Below are positions 1-9,831 of a DNA stretch of 64,000 nucleotides, piece after piece (position 1 is the stretch's first letter; each line of letters begins with the position of its first letter). The stretch is from Aaosphaeria pasadenensis (lineage: Eukaryota > Ascomycota > Dothideomycetes > Pleosporales): positions 62,001 to 126,000 of the forward strand of contig JAKLMB010000012.1 in assembly GCA_022813625.1 (NCBI GenBank), read 5' to 3'. Made by a program: the position numbers and the translations under genes. Under the pieces are notes generated by a model. It ran no database searches. It saw only the letters and a program-made list of their open reading frames with translations, and had not been told where the DNA came from.

Positions 1-129
1 CAAGCCATCGACACTGAGATGCTTGTTGGACTTGGCCGGAGCCGCCTGTCGTTACATGTGTCGAAATTCAGCTCTGTTTCTATCGGAGAGGCCTCTTTTC
101 GAGAGTTTGCGCCATGGACCAGTGATGGT

Positions 130-135
130 TATAAA
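130..135 (+). promoter_or_regulatory. Putative TATA box of the PAN-like gene
   Basis: The sequence TATAAA lies 98 bp before the chosen ATG at 228. The position suits a fungal core promoter. This is only a motif match, with no transcript start to confirm it. Confidence 0.35.
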
Positions 136-227
136 GACTGGTCGTGAACATTAAACGAACAGCATCGAGCAACTCACATTCGCTTTACATTCACTCGTTT
201 ACAAACGCTCTTTCAGCCTTCGTTAGA

Positions 228-1463
228 ATGATCGCCCCTACCGTTCTCGCTGCTCTTCTGGCAGCTATCCCTTCAGTCCTCGCCCAGGCAGTCCCGGACA
301 TTCCAGATGTGACTTCCTCCTACACCCGCTGCACCACTCGCTTTGGCTATCAACCTCTCCCAACTGGCACGGCCGGCGTGCCGACCTGGTACGCATACAC
401 GACGACCACCCATGTCGCCGTTCTAACGTACACCACTCGTGATACGGTCACCTCGACCCCTGATGCAACGACCTTCACCAATGTCGCGACCACCACTCAG
501 GTCGTGACCAGCATCACAACGTCGACCCCGCCCGCGACCACCATCCCGACTCCTGCAGGCTTCCTTCCTCTCGTGTTGTTCTCCATGCCAGAACCCACGG
601 CCGTCTCTCGCGTCAAGCGTCTCCAGTTGGTCGACGATGTTGCTAAGCGACAGACTCCAGCGGGCTACACCGGTGGTTACATCATGAACCCAGACGGCAC
701 AACATCCAGCCTCAACCGCGTGTATCCTCACCGTGTTCTCTGCCGGGTTCGCGTTACCGTCAACACCACGGATATCATCGTGGAGACTGCCGCTCCAACC
801 ACTGTTGTCCTTCCAGTCTCCACTGATCTCGTCCAGTCCACCAGCACAGTCATCACCACGACTACGATCACCGAGGTCGTGGCTACGCCTTCTGTCTATG
901 CTGCCTGTGCCGCAAACAACGTTGGTAAGTCTCGTCATGTACATACTAAGGTTAAACTATGAGCTGACACTATCACAACAGTGGACCACATAACCGACCG
1001 CGACGGCAACAGGATGAACTTCGACCGCATCGCCTTCCGCCCAGCCCAGGGATTCCCCATCGAGAACGAGCTCGTCACCAACACGGTCAATCCCGTGAAC
1101 TGCTGCATCGCCTGCCAGAACTCCCCCAACTGCGCTGGATCCTTCTTCGTCCCCTCGCGCCAGGAGTGCCACCTCCGCTTCACCGTCGCCCCTGTCTTGA
1201 ACGCCACCTCCCCCTTGATCCCAGGCGGCAACGTCACCCTCGGCAATGTCGTCGGTCCTACCGGCACCGCCATCCTGCCAACTGGTACTACCCTCACGGT
1301 GCAGACCCAAGTCCCCGCCAGCTGCGCCAAGGGCAGCGACACCCTCTACTTGGGTACCATCCGCGGCAAAAGCGAGCGGGACTTCCCCAGGAGGTTCGCC
1401 CTCGCCTTCTCCAACGGCCCCTGCGGCCGCATGTCGGTCAGCCCCATCCGCGTCCGACAGTAA
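228..1463 (+). CDS. Secreted protein with C-terminal PAN/Apple-like cysteine module
   Basis: Two exons, 228-924 and 982-1463, give 392 aa; the 57-nt intron has GTAAGT and ACAG ends and joins in frame (phase 1). The ATG at 228 is preferred over an upstream in-frame non-ATG extension because it starts a clean signal peptide (MIAPTVLAALLAAIPSVLA, cleavage near residue 19). Residues 60-230 are rich in Thr, Ser, Val and Pro, as in heavily O-glycosylated wall or extracellular proteins. Residues 270-300 carry Cys273, Cys274, Cys277, Cys283 and Cys295 in a CCxxC...C...FF...C order that resembles PAN/Apple modules, which bind carbohydrate or protein. I infer an extracellular or wall-associated protein of unknown ligand. 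A KR site near residue 142 could be a Kex2-type processing site. The PAN assignment is by pattern only. Confidence 0.75.
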
Positions 1464-1987
1464 GCATGTGCATGTCTGGAGAAAGAAAACAAGCTATCGT
1501 GAAGATTGTAAAACAGAGCGCGCGCGAGGGGGTTGGATTAGCTCGGTTTGTATTTGCAGATATTTCGGAGTCGTGATCATTCCTTCCTTTTTTTCCCCTT
1601 TTCTTCAACAATGCCGACGTCCATGTCATTCCTTCTCCCCACTTTCCCTCGAATCCATCAAGAAGCGTGGGAACGTGGGTTTGTTCTTCTGGACTGATTT
1701 GGTCGCGGATACTTATTGGATTCTTATTCAGTAAATCAGCGGTTTGCACAATCCTTTTGTTTCCCGGTGTGCTTCTCTAGACATTCCTTTTCTTGTGTTT
1801 CTTGTACCAGTTGCGTGGAGGTGATGGGAAATATGTGAAAATGGCGAGACGCAGCGTAGAGTAGTAGTTAGTACAGCGGCTTAATGTAAAACAATATCTC
1901 GTTGGGGAAAGCACGTCTTCTTCTACGAAATTCCCCTTGGTGATATCCCTTCTAGCTTCATAGCCCATACAAAGCGGTTAAACAAGC
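1464..1987. other. Intergenic, left of the 5S gene
   Basis: This is the 3' flank of the PAN-like gene. Short open frames here are not coding-like. I see no further gene. Confidence 0.6.
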
Positions 1988-2106
1988 ACATACGACCATT
2001 GGATTCTGAAAACAGGGCTTCCCGTTCGCTCAGCCATACTTAAGCAGAATACCGGCGGACTAGTAGTTGAGTGGGTGACCATCAGCGAATCCCCGCTGTT
2101 GTATGT
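1988..2106 (+). rRNA. 5S ribosomal RNA
   Basis: The 119-nt gene starts with ACATACGACC and ends with GTTGTATGT; ACATAC (1988-1993) pairs with GTATGT (2101-2106) as helix I. The fungal 5S signatures ACAGGGCTTCCCGTTCGCTC, GACTAGTAGTTG and TGACCATCAGCGAATCCC are all present. Helix II also pairs (ATTCTG with CAGAAT), so the copy looks intact. A T-run follows directly and fits RNA polymerase III termination. In many Pezizomycotina 5S genes are dispersed singly rather than placed in the rDNA repeat, and this copy fits that habit: it sits alone between two protein genes on the same strand. Confidence 0.95.
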
Positions 2107-2111
2107 TTTTT
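2106..2111 (+). terminator. Pol III T-run terminator of the 5S gene
   Basis: A run of six T begins at the last base of the 5S gene, and a longer T-rich tract follows within 15 bp. Pol III terminates at such runs. Confidence 0.7.
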
Positions 2112-3043
2112 GTCTTCTTTTTTTTTGTTGCCAAATTTTTGGCGGTGAGATGGGTGGTGGTGGTGGTTGTGGGTTTGGGTGGGGATCGTGGGTTGTAGAT
2201 ATGGGTGGGTGACCGTGCTATAATTTCATGCACAACCCGACGAGAATAATCGTAGATTTACTGTTAGTATTGTAGTCTTACTGATAGAAATGCATTCAAG
2301 GTCAGTCACGGGAGTGGGGATATAATGGGTTGTTAAATAGAATTGAATGCGTCTGTCTTGTGTCTTGACTGGATAAGAGAATAGGTATGAACCTCAAGAT
2401 ATATTGCTAACAAGATGTATCAAACTTAGAATACTATTTCTTTTCTGGAGACGAATTCTACATACGTAATTCGATAAAATAAAAATAAGGAACTGGAATA
2501 TCAGTACCATATGCTGTTCTTTTCCCCGGGTCATAGAGTGATCAGTAGTCAGTCCGGTATGGGTGATTGTCGCCATGTTAGCTGTTGTCATTTTGGGTGC
2601 AAGGACAATAGACAACAGTATGCGATAACTGCCGACGGAAGTTGTTGCTGATACACGATGATTTCCATTAGGAAAAGGATCACATGAAATATGATTTAGG
2701 CTTACACAATTCATCACCATCAAATGCTCATGACAGCGCTCATGGGACATAGTCGGACGTCGAATTGCCCAATCAGTCAACTACCTCGGCTGTCCAATCC
2801 CGTGGTTAGCGCGAGAAAGGGGAGTTTAGCTGTACAGATGCATGTCCACCTCACCAGCCTCCTCCGCAATCGCGTCCCGCACCGCACGCATCCCCACCGA
2901 CCCTTGTTCACAATTGCAGCTCCCCCGGTTTCTCATCCTTCGAGGGCCTGAGGTGCAAGCTGTGATATTCTTCTGCTCCTCCCTCTCCCACCCATTACCC
3001 CTTCGACCATCGCCTTCTCCCCCCATCGAACAATACCGCTGCC
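2112..3043. other. Intergenic, 5S gene to PEX3
   Basis: It holds a G-rich tract at about 2150-2212 (listed separately) and then AT-rich sequence. The last 120 bp are C/T-rich and look like the PEX3 promoter and leader. No supported gene. Confidence 0.6.
2171..2192 (+). other. G-quadruplex-type motif
   Basis: Four G runs lie within 22 bp: GGG at 2171, GGG at 2177, GGGG at 2181 and GGG at 2190, with loops of 3, 1 and 5 nt. They sit inside a larger G/T-rich strand. This fits the G3 N1-7 G4-forming consensus; folding is not shown. Confidence 0.5.
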
Positions 3044-4767
3044 ATGATATCATCAACCCGGAGCTGGTTCCGACGGAATCGAACAAACTTCGCCATCGGC
3101 GCAGGTGTCCTCGGTGCTGGCTACCTGGCCGGACAATATGTTCTCGGCAAGGTGAGCGAGGCACGACAACGCATGAGCGAGGAGCGGATAGCCAAAGAAA
3201 AGTAATGTTCCCTCTGTCCCAACCGCATGCTCCTGAGAAGTTCTACTAACACCGTCACCCCTTTCAGCCTCCGACGTCGCTTCGAACAGAACCAAGAAGA
3301 CTGCACATTCACCGTCCTCGCCATCCTCCCGACCGCCACAGAGAACATCCTCGACGCCGTGCCCGTCGAGCAGATCCTCGAGGAGCTGCAGAAGCACAAG
3401 GCGGAGCGATTGGCGCGGAGCGTGGGCCCTAGCGAGGTGTTCTCGAGCGCACCGCCCAGCGTTGCGGATCCCAGCGTCGCGGACGACGATGCGAAGAGCC
3501 TGACGAGCTACCAGAGCCAGAGCGAGAGCTACGTGCACGCGAGCCAGATTGCCGATGGCGAGAACGCGAGCACGACGGGGAGCGGCAGTGCCGAGGTCGC
3601 GGCTGAAGGTGCTGCGAGTGGCGAGAAGAAGACGAAGAAGAGCAAGGCCCAGCTTTGGATTGAGATGAAGATTAGCTGTATGTGCTTGAACGGACATAAT
3701 GATTGACTCCGAGATGGGGGAACAACGAACTGATTTTGTACTAGCTATTTCACGAGCATTCACGTTGCTGTATACGTTGAGCTTGCTCACGCTCCTCACG
3801 AGGATACAGCTGAACCTCCTCGGTCGACGCAATTATCTTGCGAGCGTTGTCTCGCTTGCCACACCACATTCTCAGGAATCGAAGATCAACTTGGAGAATC
3901 ACGATGATGACAATTTCGACCACGCCTACGGCAACGACTTCGAGACGAACCGACGGTATTTGTCGTTGAGCTGGTGGTTGTTGCACCGCGGCTGCATTGA
4001 GTTGATTCAGAAGGTCACGGCTGCTGTCAATGAAGTTTTCGGCTCTTTGAACCCTAGGGAGGAAATCACGCTTGAGAGGCTTTCTGAGATGACTCTTGAG
4101 GTGCGGAAGAAGGTCGAGGGTGCCACCGAAGAGCAAAGGAGGTATGCAAATGTCTCATAGTAACTTTATTGACGACTTACTGACTCGATGTAGAACCTGC
4201 AAATGGCTTCCCTACCTCCTGCCCTCGCAGGATCAAGAGGCTTACGTCCTCCGCGAGTCCGGCATGTCCGACTCTGCTTCCGGCCTCACCTCTACTTCTC
4301 TTCGACGTCTCATTGATGAGACCTCCGACCTTATTGACTCGCCCTCTTTCACTCATGTTCTTACCCGCCTTCTCGACTCCGCTTTCTCTCATCTCATCGA
4401 TACCAAGATTTCACAGCTGTCTTACAAGATCCCCCCCACATCGGCCTCTACCGCCCGCGTCCAGGAGATCGTCAACCCCTCTGATGCCAAAGCCAAAGTG
4501 GCGAATTCCCTGGCGGTATTCTGCAGACAAGCCCATGCTATTGGTACCGGCGCTAACAACGAGTACTTGGCTGCCATCGAGAGCGTCCGAGACTTGGAGG
4601 CATTCGCCGCAGTCGTGTATAGCAGCAACTTCGAGTACGAGACGCCCGAGGCCGTAGCATCTGCTACCACTGCCACTGGCCCCGAAAGCGGCATGCAAAG
4701 TGCTGCTGAGAGCGCCCGTACTAGTCTAGTCACAGATGGTTTGTTTGCGTTGGGACGGATGCCTTGA
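3044..4767 (+). CDS. PEX3: Peroxisomal biogenesis factor 3 (peroxin Pex3)
   Basis: Four exons, 3044-3201, 3268-3677, 3745-4141 and 4194-4767, give 512 aa with all junctions in frame. Pex3 is the peroxisomal membrane anchor that docks Pex19 and inserts peroxisomal membrane proteins. The N-terminus has a basic stretch (WFRRNRTNF), then the hydrophobic anchor FAIGAGVLGAGYLAGQY, then the conserved LRRRFEQNQEDCTFTVLAIL and the VEQILEELQKHKAERL helix. Exon 3 encodes the conserved FTLLYTLSLLTLLTRIQLNL and LGRRNYL region. Residues 150-200 are a low-complexity Ser/Ala/Glu linker, as in other filamentous fungi. Length matches the family. A possible 105-aa gene begins 115 bp downstream on the same strand. 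Confidence 0.95.
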
Positions 4768-4809
4768 GGGGCCGCTTCCCGCTTCCACACTGTTGGGATG
4801 CTAATCAGT

Positions 4810-4816
4810 TATAAAA
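4810..4816 (+). promoter_or_regulatory. Putative TATA box of the small membrane-protein gene
   Basis: TATAAAA lies 73 bp before the ATG at 4883 and just 43 bp after the PEX3 stop. It is the main reason to take the small downstream gene seriously. Confidence 0.4.
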
Positions 4817-4882
4817 GGCAGCCACTCCCATCATTTGCGTCCTTCCCCCTTCACCGGACCTCAACCTACAAAATCCGCAATC

Positions 4883-5361
4883 ATGAGCTCCCCAATCTCT
4901 TCTTCTACACTATCATCAACCATCACTACCACTACCGCACATCTACCCACATACCTATACGCAGTTTCGTACCAGTACTCTCAGCAAAGTATGGCTTCTC
5001 TCGCTACCATTAGGGCTTCTTTGTCACTGTTTCTAAGGCATCCTTTACTTGGTTGGGCATGTCTAAGAATCTGTAAGGTACCTATGCTAACATTCTGTTA
5101 GCCGCCGTGTTCGCTAGCACCGCACCAGCGTTAATAGCGCCTATGCTGTCGTACTTCACTTCTCGACAAACAGTACCATCGATATTCACTCGTATCATGA
5201 GATACTCCCCCTGGTCGCTCGCTTCAATTCCCGCAGCTATACTCCTAGTCTTCGCATTCAGACCGTTGTTCAGGTCCAGCAGCCCAGACGATTCCAATGG
5301 TATGCTTCATTTCACTTAGGTTGATGACACGCACTGACGGGATCTAGCTCCACCGGAATGA
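4883..5361 (+). CDS. Possible small hydrophobic protein, function unknown
   Basis: I do not recognise this gene. Joining 4883-4988, 5102-5299 and 5348-5361 gives an in-frame 105-aa protein. Intron 1 has GTATGG and TTAG ends with a TGCTAAC branch-like site; intron 2 has GTATGC and CTAG ends. The N-terminus is Ser/Thr-rich. Two hydrophobic stretches follow (around FASTAPALIAPMLSYF and SLASIPAAILLVFAF), so it may be a membrane protein. An open frame at 5372-5584 with a strong membrane segment (NLILLVFLFSCTIFSLWAGY) lies just downstream in another frame; another splice choice might fuse it. The TATA box supports transcription. The structure is uncertain and RNA reads would settle it. Confidence 0.35.
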
Positions 5362-5888
5362 CAACTCGGCAATGCTTGCATCTATGGTACTCTATGAGGG
5401 AGGCTCTTCTGCCGCTCAAGATGAGAACCTCATTCTATTGGTCTTTCTTTTTTCTTGTACGATATTTTCATTATGGGCGGGCTACTTTATACTAAGGAAT
5501 ACAGGGGTTGCACAGGGGTTGACTGAAGATACCCGGCTAGGACTTGCACGAATACATCAAGATTATTATATTCATGTCCCATGAAACAATATTGTGTTGA
5601 GAACCCCTGAGTTTATGTCCATTGTTGGAGACAGGTTGGAGATGGCTTTGAATGTAGACATGTGACTAGGATAAGTCGATGACGTCAAACATAGTCGTAT
5701 TACCCAAATGTTGAATGGATCGCAGACATCATGATTTCACATCGTCTGGACTAATTTATTAATTTTGTTACAGATAATTTTGGAAACACCTGTCTGGAAA
5801 GGAGTGGTGTAATTCTTCCTCAATTGGCGTATTGTGCTAGTCTACCCCCATACTGTTGCTAAACAGTCCAGCATTCATCACTTCGACG
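5362..5888. other. Intergenic, small gene to GT8 gene
   Basis: It contains the unassigned 70-codon frame at 5372-5584 with one predicted membrane segment, which could be a missed 3' exon of the previous gene. The rest is AT-rich and looks like flank or promoter. Confidence 0.4.
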
Positions 5889-7250
5889 ATGCACCTAAAC
5901 ATCATGGCAGAAGCAGAATCAAGAGATAGCAGTGGAAAATATGCATATGCAACGTTGCTAACGCGACCCTCATACCTGGCCGGCGCCATTCTCCTGGCAT
6001 ACACTCTCCATAAACATTCACCCTCCACACCTCTGGTTATCATCTACACCCCAGAGACTCTCCCAGAAGACAGCGTTTCCGCTCTGGAAGCTGAGAGCCG
6101 CCACACAGACGCGATTCCCTACCCAGTCGAGCACTTACGAATTCCTAAAGCCGCGGACGAGGACCACTCCACCGGCAGCATGGTCGCAGAGCGATTCATC
6201 GACACCTGGACGAAGCTGCGCGTGTTCCAGCTCGACTCACTCGCATCCCAGCACGGCTGGACGAAGCTCTGCTTCCTCGACGCCGACATGATGGTATTCA
6301 AAGACCCGAGCCCCGCTATCTTCGCCCCGGACATCGACCTCCAGGACAACGAGCTCCGCGCCACGCACGTCTGCGTCTGCAACCTCGACCACGACGCCTG
6401 GGCACCCGCCGAATGGACGCCATCTAACTGTGCCTACACCTCCCTGACCCAATCCACCACCTCCTCATTATCATCCCTCGCACCAGTCACTCCCCACCAC
6501 TCCACTCGCGGAATCTTCAACACCGGCACCTTCGTCTTCCGCCCCACGGCATTTATATCCCACCTCGTGCTCTCGACCTTCGCCTCGACACCCACATCGA
6601 AACTCCTCTCCTACAAGTTCCCAGACCAAGACTTCCTCAACGACGTCTTCGCCTCCTCGTGGCGCAGCCTGCACTGGAGTGCCAACGCGCTGAAAACCTG
6701 GCGGTACTGGCACCGCGACATGTGGAGCGACGGCGAGGTGAGGGTTCTGCATTACATCGTTGACAAGCCGTGGGCGAGGAGGGTGGCAGAGGACGGGGTC
6801 GCGGGGTATAAGGGGTTGGATGGGGTGACGCATTCGTGGTGGTGGGCGGAGTATGAGAGGTGGGTGCGTGCGAGGAGGGAGGAGGGGGAGACGGAGGAGA
6901 TCAGGTGCGTTGGGAGGTATGTTGCTTCTGAGGGGGTGGATGATGAGGAGGGAAAGGAGGCTTTGAGGGCTGTTGGGGGCGGAGCGCAGGACTTTGCGAA
7001 GAAGTGGAAGAAGGGTGACGACGATGGTGATGGGAATGGGAGTGGGAATGGAGAGAAGAGCCACCACGAGCCTCAGTCGAGTTCCACGGTGGATCGGGAG
7101 GGGTTTGAGGGTGGCGAACAAACCTTTGGGAACGGCCCCAATGGTCCTGTCTTGAGGAGACCTATGGTCGGCGAGCGAGGACATGGCCGAGTGGTTCGTG
7201 GAGGATTCGGCCGCGGTGCGAGAGGTTCGAGCTACATGGCGGATGGCTAA
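5889..7250 (+). CDS. Family GT8 glycosyltransferase (glycogenin/galactinol-synthase-like)
   Basis: A single exon of 453 aa. The open frame extends upstream only through a non-ATG codon, so the first ATG at 5889 is used; an ATG at 5904 is possible. GT8 enzymes move a sugar from a UDP-sugar to an acceptor with retention of configuration. The fold starts at KYAYATLLTRPSYLAGA, and the metal-binding DxD motif is DAD at residues 131-133 in LCFLDADMMVFKDP. FNTGTFVFRPT, FPDQDFLNDVF and LHYIVDKPW are the later conserved blocks. The last 90 residues are low complexity (GDDDGDGNGSGNG, then Gly/Arg-rich) and probably disordered. No signal peptide or membrane anchor is seen, so a cytosolic enzyme is likely. 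Acceptor and sugar are unknown. Confidence 0.85.
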   Translation: MHLNIMAEAESRDSSGKYAYATLLTRPSYLAGAILLAYTLHKHSPSTPLVIIYTPETLPEDSVSALEAESRHTDAIPYPVEHLRIPKAADEDHSTGSMVAERFIDTWTKLRVFQLDSLASQHGWTKLCFLDADMMVFKDPSPAIFAPDIDLQDNELRATHVCVCNLDHDAWAPAEWTPSNCAYTSLTQSTTSSLSSLAPVTPHHSTRGIFNTGTFVFRPTAFISHLVLSTFASTPTSKLLSYKFPDQDFLNDVFASSWRSLHWSANALKTWRYWHRDMWSDGEVRVLHYIVDKPWARRVAEDGVAGYKGLDGVTHSWWWAEYERWVRARREEGETEEIRCVGRYVASEGVDDEEGKEALRAVGGGAQDFAKKWKKGDDDGDGNGSGNGEKSHHEPQSSSTVDREGFEGGEQTFGNGPNGPVLRRPMVGERGHGRVVRGGFGRGARGSSYMADG

Positions 7251-7668
7251 GTGATAGTTGGGGCAACGGTGGCATGCGCACCGCGAGGGCGTTTAACAGC
7301 ATTCAACTCAACACTATGCGATTCAATGGTTGTATCACTGATTGAAAGTTGAGTTTTTGATCTATCTGAATGGTGAATGTGAGTAAAGCCCTGATTACAC
7401 CAAACTACTGCTGATTCAAGCCTCCCAATAGGTTGTTTATCAAAGGGCTACTCCAACTCCAACGATGTGGTGAGACGGTAGAGGCAGCGATGAAGGCAGA
7501 TTGCTATCCCACACTACTCGATTTTCTAGACGAAGTTCCGAAATACCCCAACGCCATATCTGTCGAATCTCAAGAAAAGTATGCCAGGCATGACAAGATA
7601 ATTGTGAGAACGTACGATGTCACCAGCCTCAGGAATGAAATGATGCTAGGCAACGTTCAGTGGCAGAC
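7251..7668. other. Intergenic between convergent genes
   Basis: This is the shared 3' flank of the GT8 gene (+) and the coiled-coil gene (-). Open frames here run into the antisense of the coiled-coil gene and are not coding-like. Nothing else seen. Confidence 0.6.
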
Positions 7669-9069
7669 CTACTCAAGTGAGATAAGATCATGGACAGGCA
7701 CATTGGGCCTGAATTCCTCTTCGGAGAGGGCCACAGTGTCGTCATCGGACAAGCTGCTATCACTGACGCGATCTCCGAGCCTGTTGGTGCTATCACTGCT
7801 CGAGGAATCCGCGTTGCTATTGTCATCCTGGCTGCTGGAAATGATGGGCGCTGGACCATGAGCAGGACGACTGACCTCGAGACTCAAGGTGTACGGATTC
7901 TTGGGATGGGTCAGATCAAAGAGGTGCTGCACCTCAGGCTGCTTCGGGTCGATAGTGCCGCTCTTGAGGCCATCGAGGAGGAGTTTGTCCTTTACTGCAG
8001 CCGCGTAACCCTCTCTAAACCCTTGTTCGTGTCCAGCCACATGGCCCTGCTCGCGGCCAGTGAACATTCCAGCCGTCATGCCATTTTTGTAGGCTTCCCT
8101 GCAAAGTGTTTTCCCAAGTTCCTTCTTCACTTGGGCCCTGATTTTATCCTCAAGCACAGCTGCGGCACCCATGTCCAACAGACGCTCTCGATGCTCGATC
8201 CGCATTTCCCGGGCCTCAAAATTGGCAGCCATAGCTTGCAGCTCAATCGTTTCGGCGCTTCGTGCGGATAGGCCTTCGTTAATTCCCTGGAGCTTGGCAT
8301 GATGCAGCAGAGTATGATCGATTTTGAACCCTCGACGTTCCAGCTCATATTGGAGCTGGGCCTGACCGGCGACAAGAAAATCGGCGCGAATGTTGACACG
8401 CTCTTTCTCGCGCTGAAACTCAATCATCTTTTGATCTAGGTCCCGCTTTTGTTTGAAATATTCTCGTTGCTTCGCCAGGATATCGTCGATGATTGGGCGG
8501 AATCTTTGCTGCACAGATTCCATCACCTCCTCCTCGAAACCCTTTCTGGCCGCTTCGGTCTTGGATCCAGGCACAGCATGATCTGTGGACTTTTTGGACT
8601 TTTTAGGTTTCTTTTTGTCAGCATTGCCCCTGCCTTTGCGTTTGGATTGCTTCCCAACCTTCCTTACCGGCGGCTCGTAAACTGGATACTGTTCTTGAGG
8701 TGGGGCAGGAACAAAGTCCCCAGGTCTCTAAAATGTGATCAGAAGTGACATTAATTACAATAAGATAGAGGGGAGACATCTTACACCATGTCCATATGGG
8801 GTATATGCGAGAGTGATCTCACGACCATTAGCCAGCTTGATAGTGGAACTCTGTCCTGCTGTACCGTCGGCAGACGGATTGCCAGGGTTGTAACCATACT
8901 TGAACTTTTTAGCACAGCCCTTTCCATTGTGAGGACATTTTGAGACCTTATAATGAACAGTGAGGGAATTGTTATTGACCAAACCGTCCTTGTTGGAGCC
9001 ATCTTGAACAGCCGACAATGTGTTGACGGGTCCGACCGTGGCGCCCATTCCGTCGTTGGTATCGGCCAT
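7669..9069 (-). CDS. Coiled-coil protein with a seven-step GX3 ladder, function unknown
   Basis: Two exons, 9069-8785 and 8727-7669, give 447 aa; the 57-nt intron has GTAAGA and TTAG ends and joins in phase 0. The first ATG in frame (9069) is chosen because the longer frame begins with TTG. Order of parts: a Cys-containing N-terminal segment (CPHNGKGCAKKFKYGY), a very basic Lys-rich linker around residues 118-144 that could be a nuclear localisation signal, a long charged coiled coil (about residues 155-305), then Gly at 311, 315, 319, 323, 327, 331 and 335, and an acidic Ser/Asp-rich tail. The G-xxx-G ladder recalls the deca-GX3 proteins Yae1 and Lto1, but nothing else here matches them. I do not assign a function. 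Confidence 0.75.
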
Positions 9070-9831
9070 GCTTGATGGTCGACTGTCGTCAATTACCGTC
9101 AAGTTGATGGCTTCTCGAAAGTGAGAGGAAAGTGGTATGGATAGTATCAGAAGCTGATGGAGCGAAGATTTGAAAGGTATATATAGTCAAAGGCTTGGGA
9201 TCATCTAGCCGGACTGGTAAGAAAGTGGTGTAGAGAGCCCTGGCTGTCGAAGGGATTGCAAGAATCAGTTGAAGTTTGGGGCGGGGGTTTTGTACCTTTG
9301 TAGCATTTCGACTTCTAGGTGAAGGTAGCTCAAGTAAAGTCGGCCTGTTATTTGGCGGTCCATCTCCTTGGCAACCGATTCGATGACGGCTACGGTAGAC
9401 ATCAATACAGTGTCAAGGTGAAGGTAAAGGCGGGATACACGCGTTGGATACGCGACGTGACGCGCGTAGTTGTTGGAGACTTCGCCATTGCCCAAACGCC
9501 ATCTCATGATTCTCTCGCTCTTTCCTCTCATTGTTTCCCCCTCTCCCTCCTGCTCTTACTTATTTTCTCTCTTCTTCTTCTTCTTTTCTCTCTCCTCCCT
9601 TGCTCTTCGTCCACAATTTCCGTCTTCGACACCAAAATTCGGACTTACCAGGACGCAGATTTGCCAGTGAGAGTCCTTCTCACTTGCTCGAGCTCTTTGC
9701 CGATCGAAGTCGATAGAGTCCAGTTCAAGTCCTTACTCGGCTTCACAGTTCGACCGAGCCCCTTAAGCGCTACCACACTGCCCCGAGCAGCAAAAGGGAA
9801 ACTGCACCGAAGTCCCTCGCGTGTTAGTATC
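9070..9831. other. Divergent promoter region
   Basis: It separates the coiled-coil gene (-) from the zinc-knuckle gene (+). It holds a TATATATA element for the minus gene (9178-9185) and a C/T-rich tract at about 9514-9606, typical of fungal promoters or leaders, for the plus gene. No gene seen. Confidence 0.6.
9178..9185 (-). promoter_or_regulatory. Putative TATA box of the coiled-coil gene
   Basis: TATATATA lies about 110 bp upstream of the ATG at 9069. It is a motif match only. Confidence 0.35.

Noticed and set aside
423..944. 173-codon minus-strand frame, Gly/Arg/Asp-rich
   Set aside because: It is the antisense of the Thr-rich secreted protein; the odd composition follows from ACC/ACG codons on the other strand.
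2150..2212. Telomere-like repeat
   Set aside because: The tract is G/T-rich but has no regular TTAGGG unit.
3053..3832. 259-codon minus-strand frame
   Set aside because: It is antisense across the PEX3 exons and introns; PEX3 has clear family conservation on the plus strand.
6471..7184. 237-codon minus-strand frame rich in Pro and Leu
   Set aside because: It is the exact antisense of the GT8 gene; its composition mirrors the G-rich 3' part of that gene.
7433..8271. Plus-strand frames of 142 and 193 codons
   Set aside because: They overlap exon 2 of the coiled-coil gene in antisense; the first has no ATG start.
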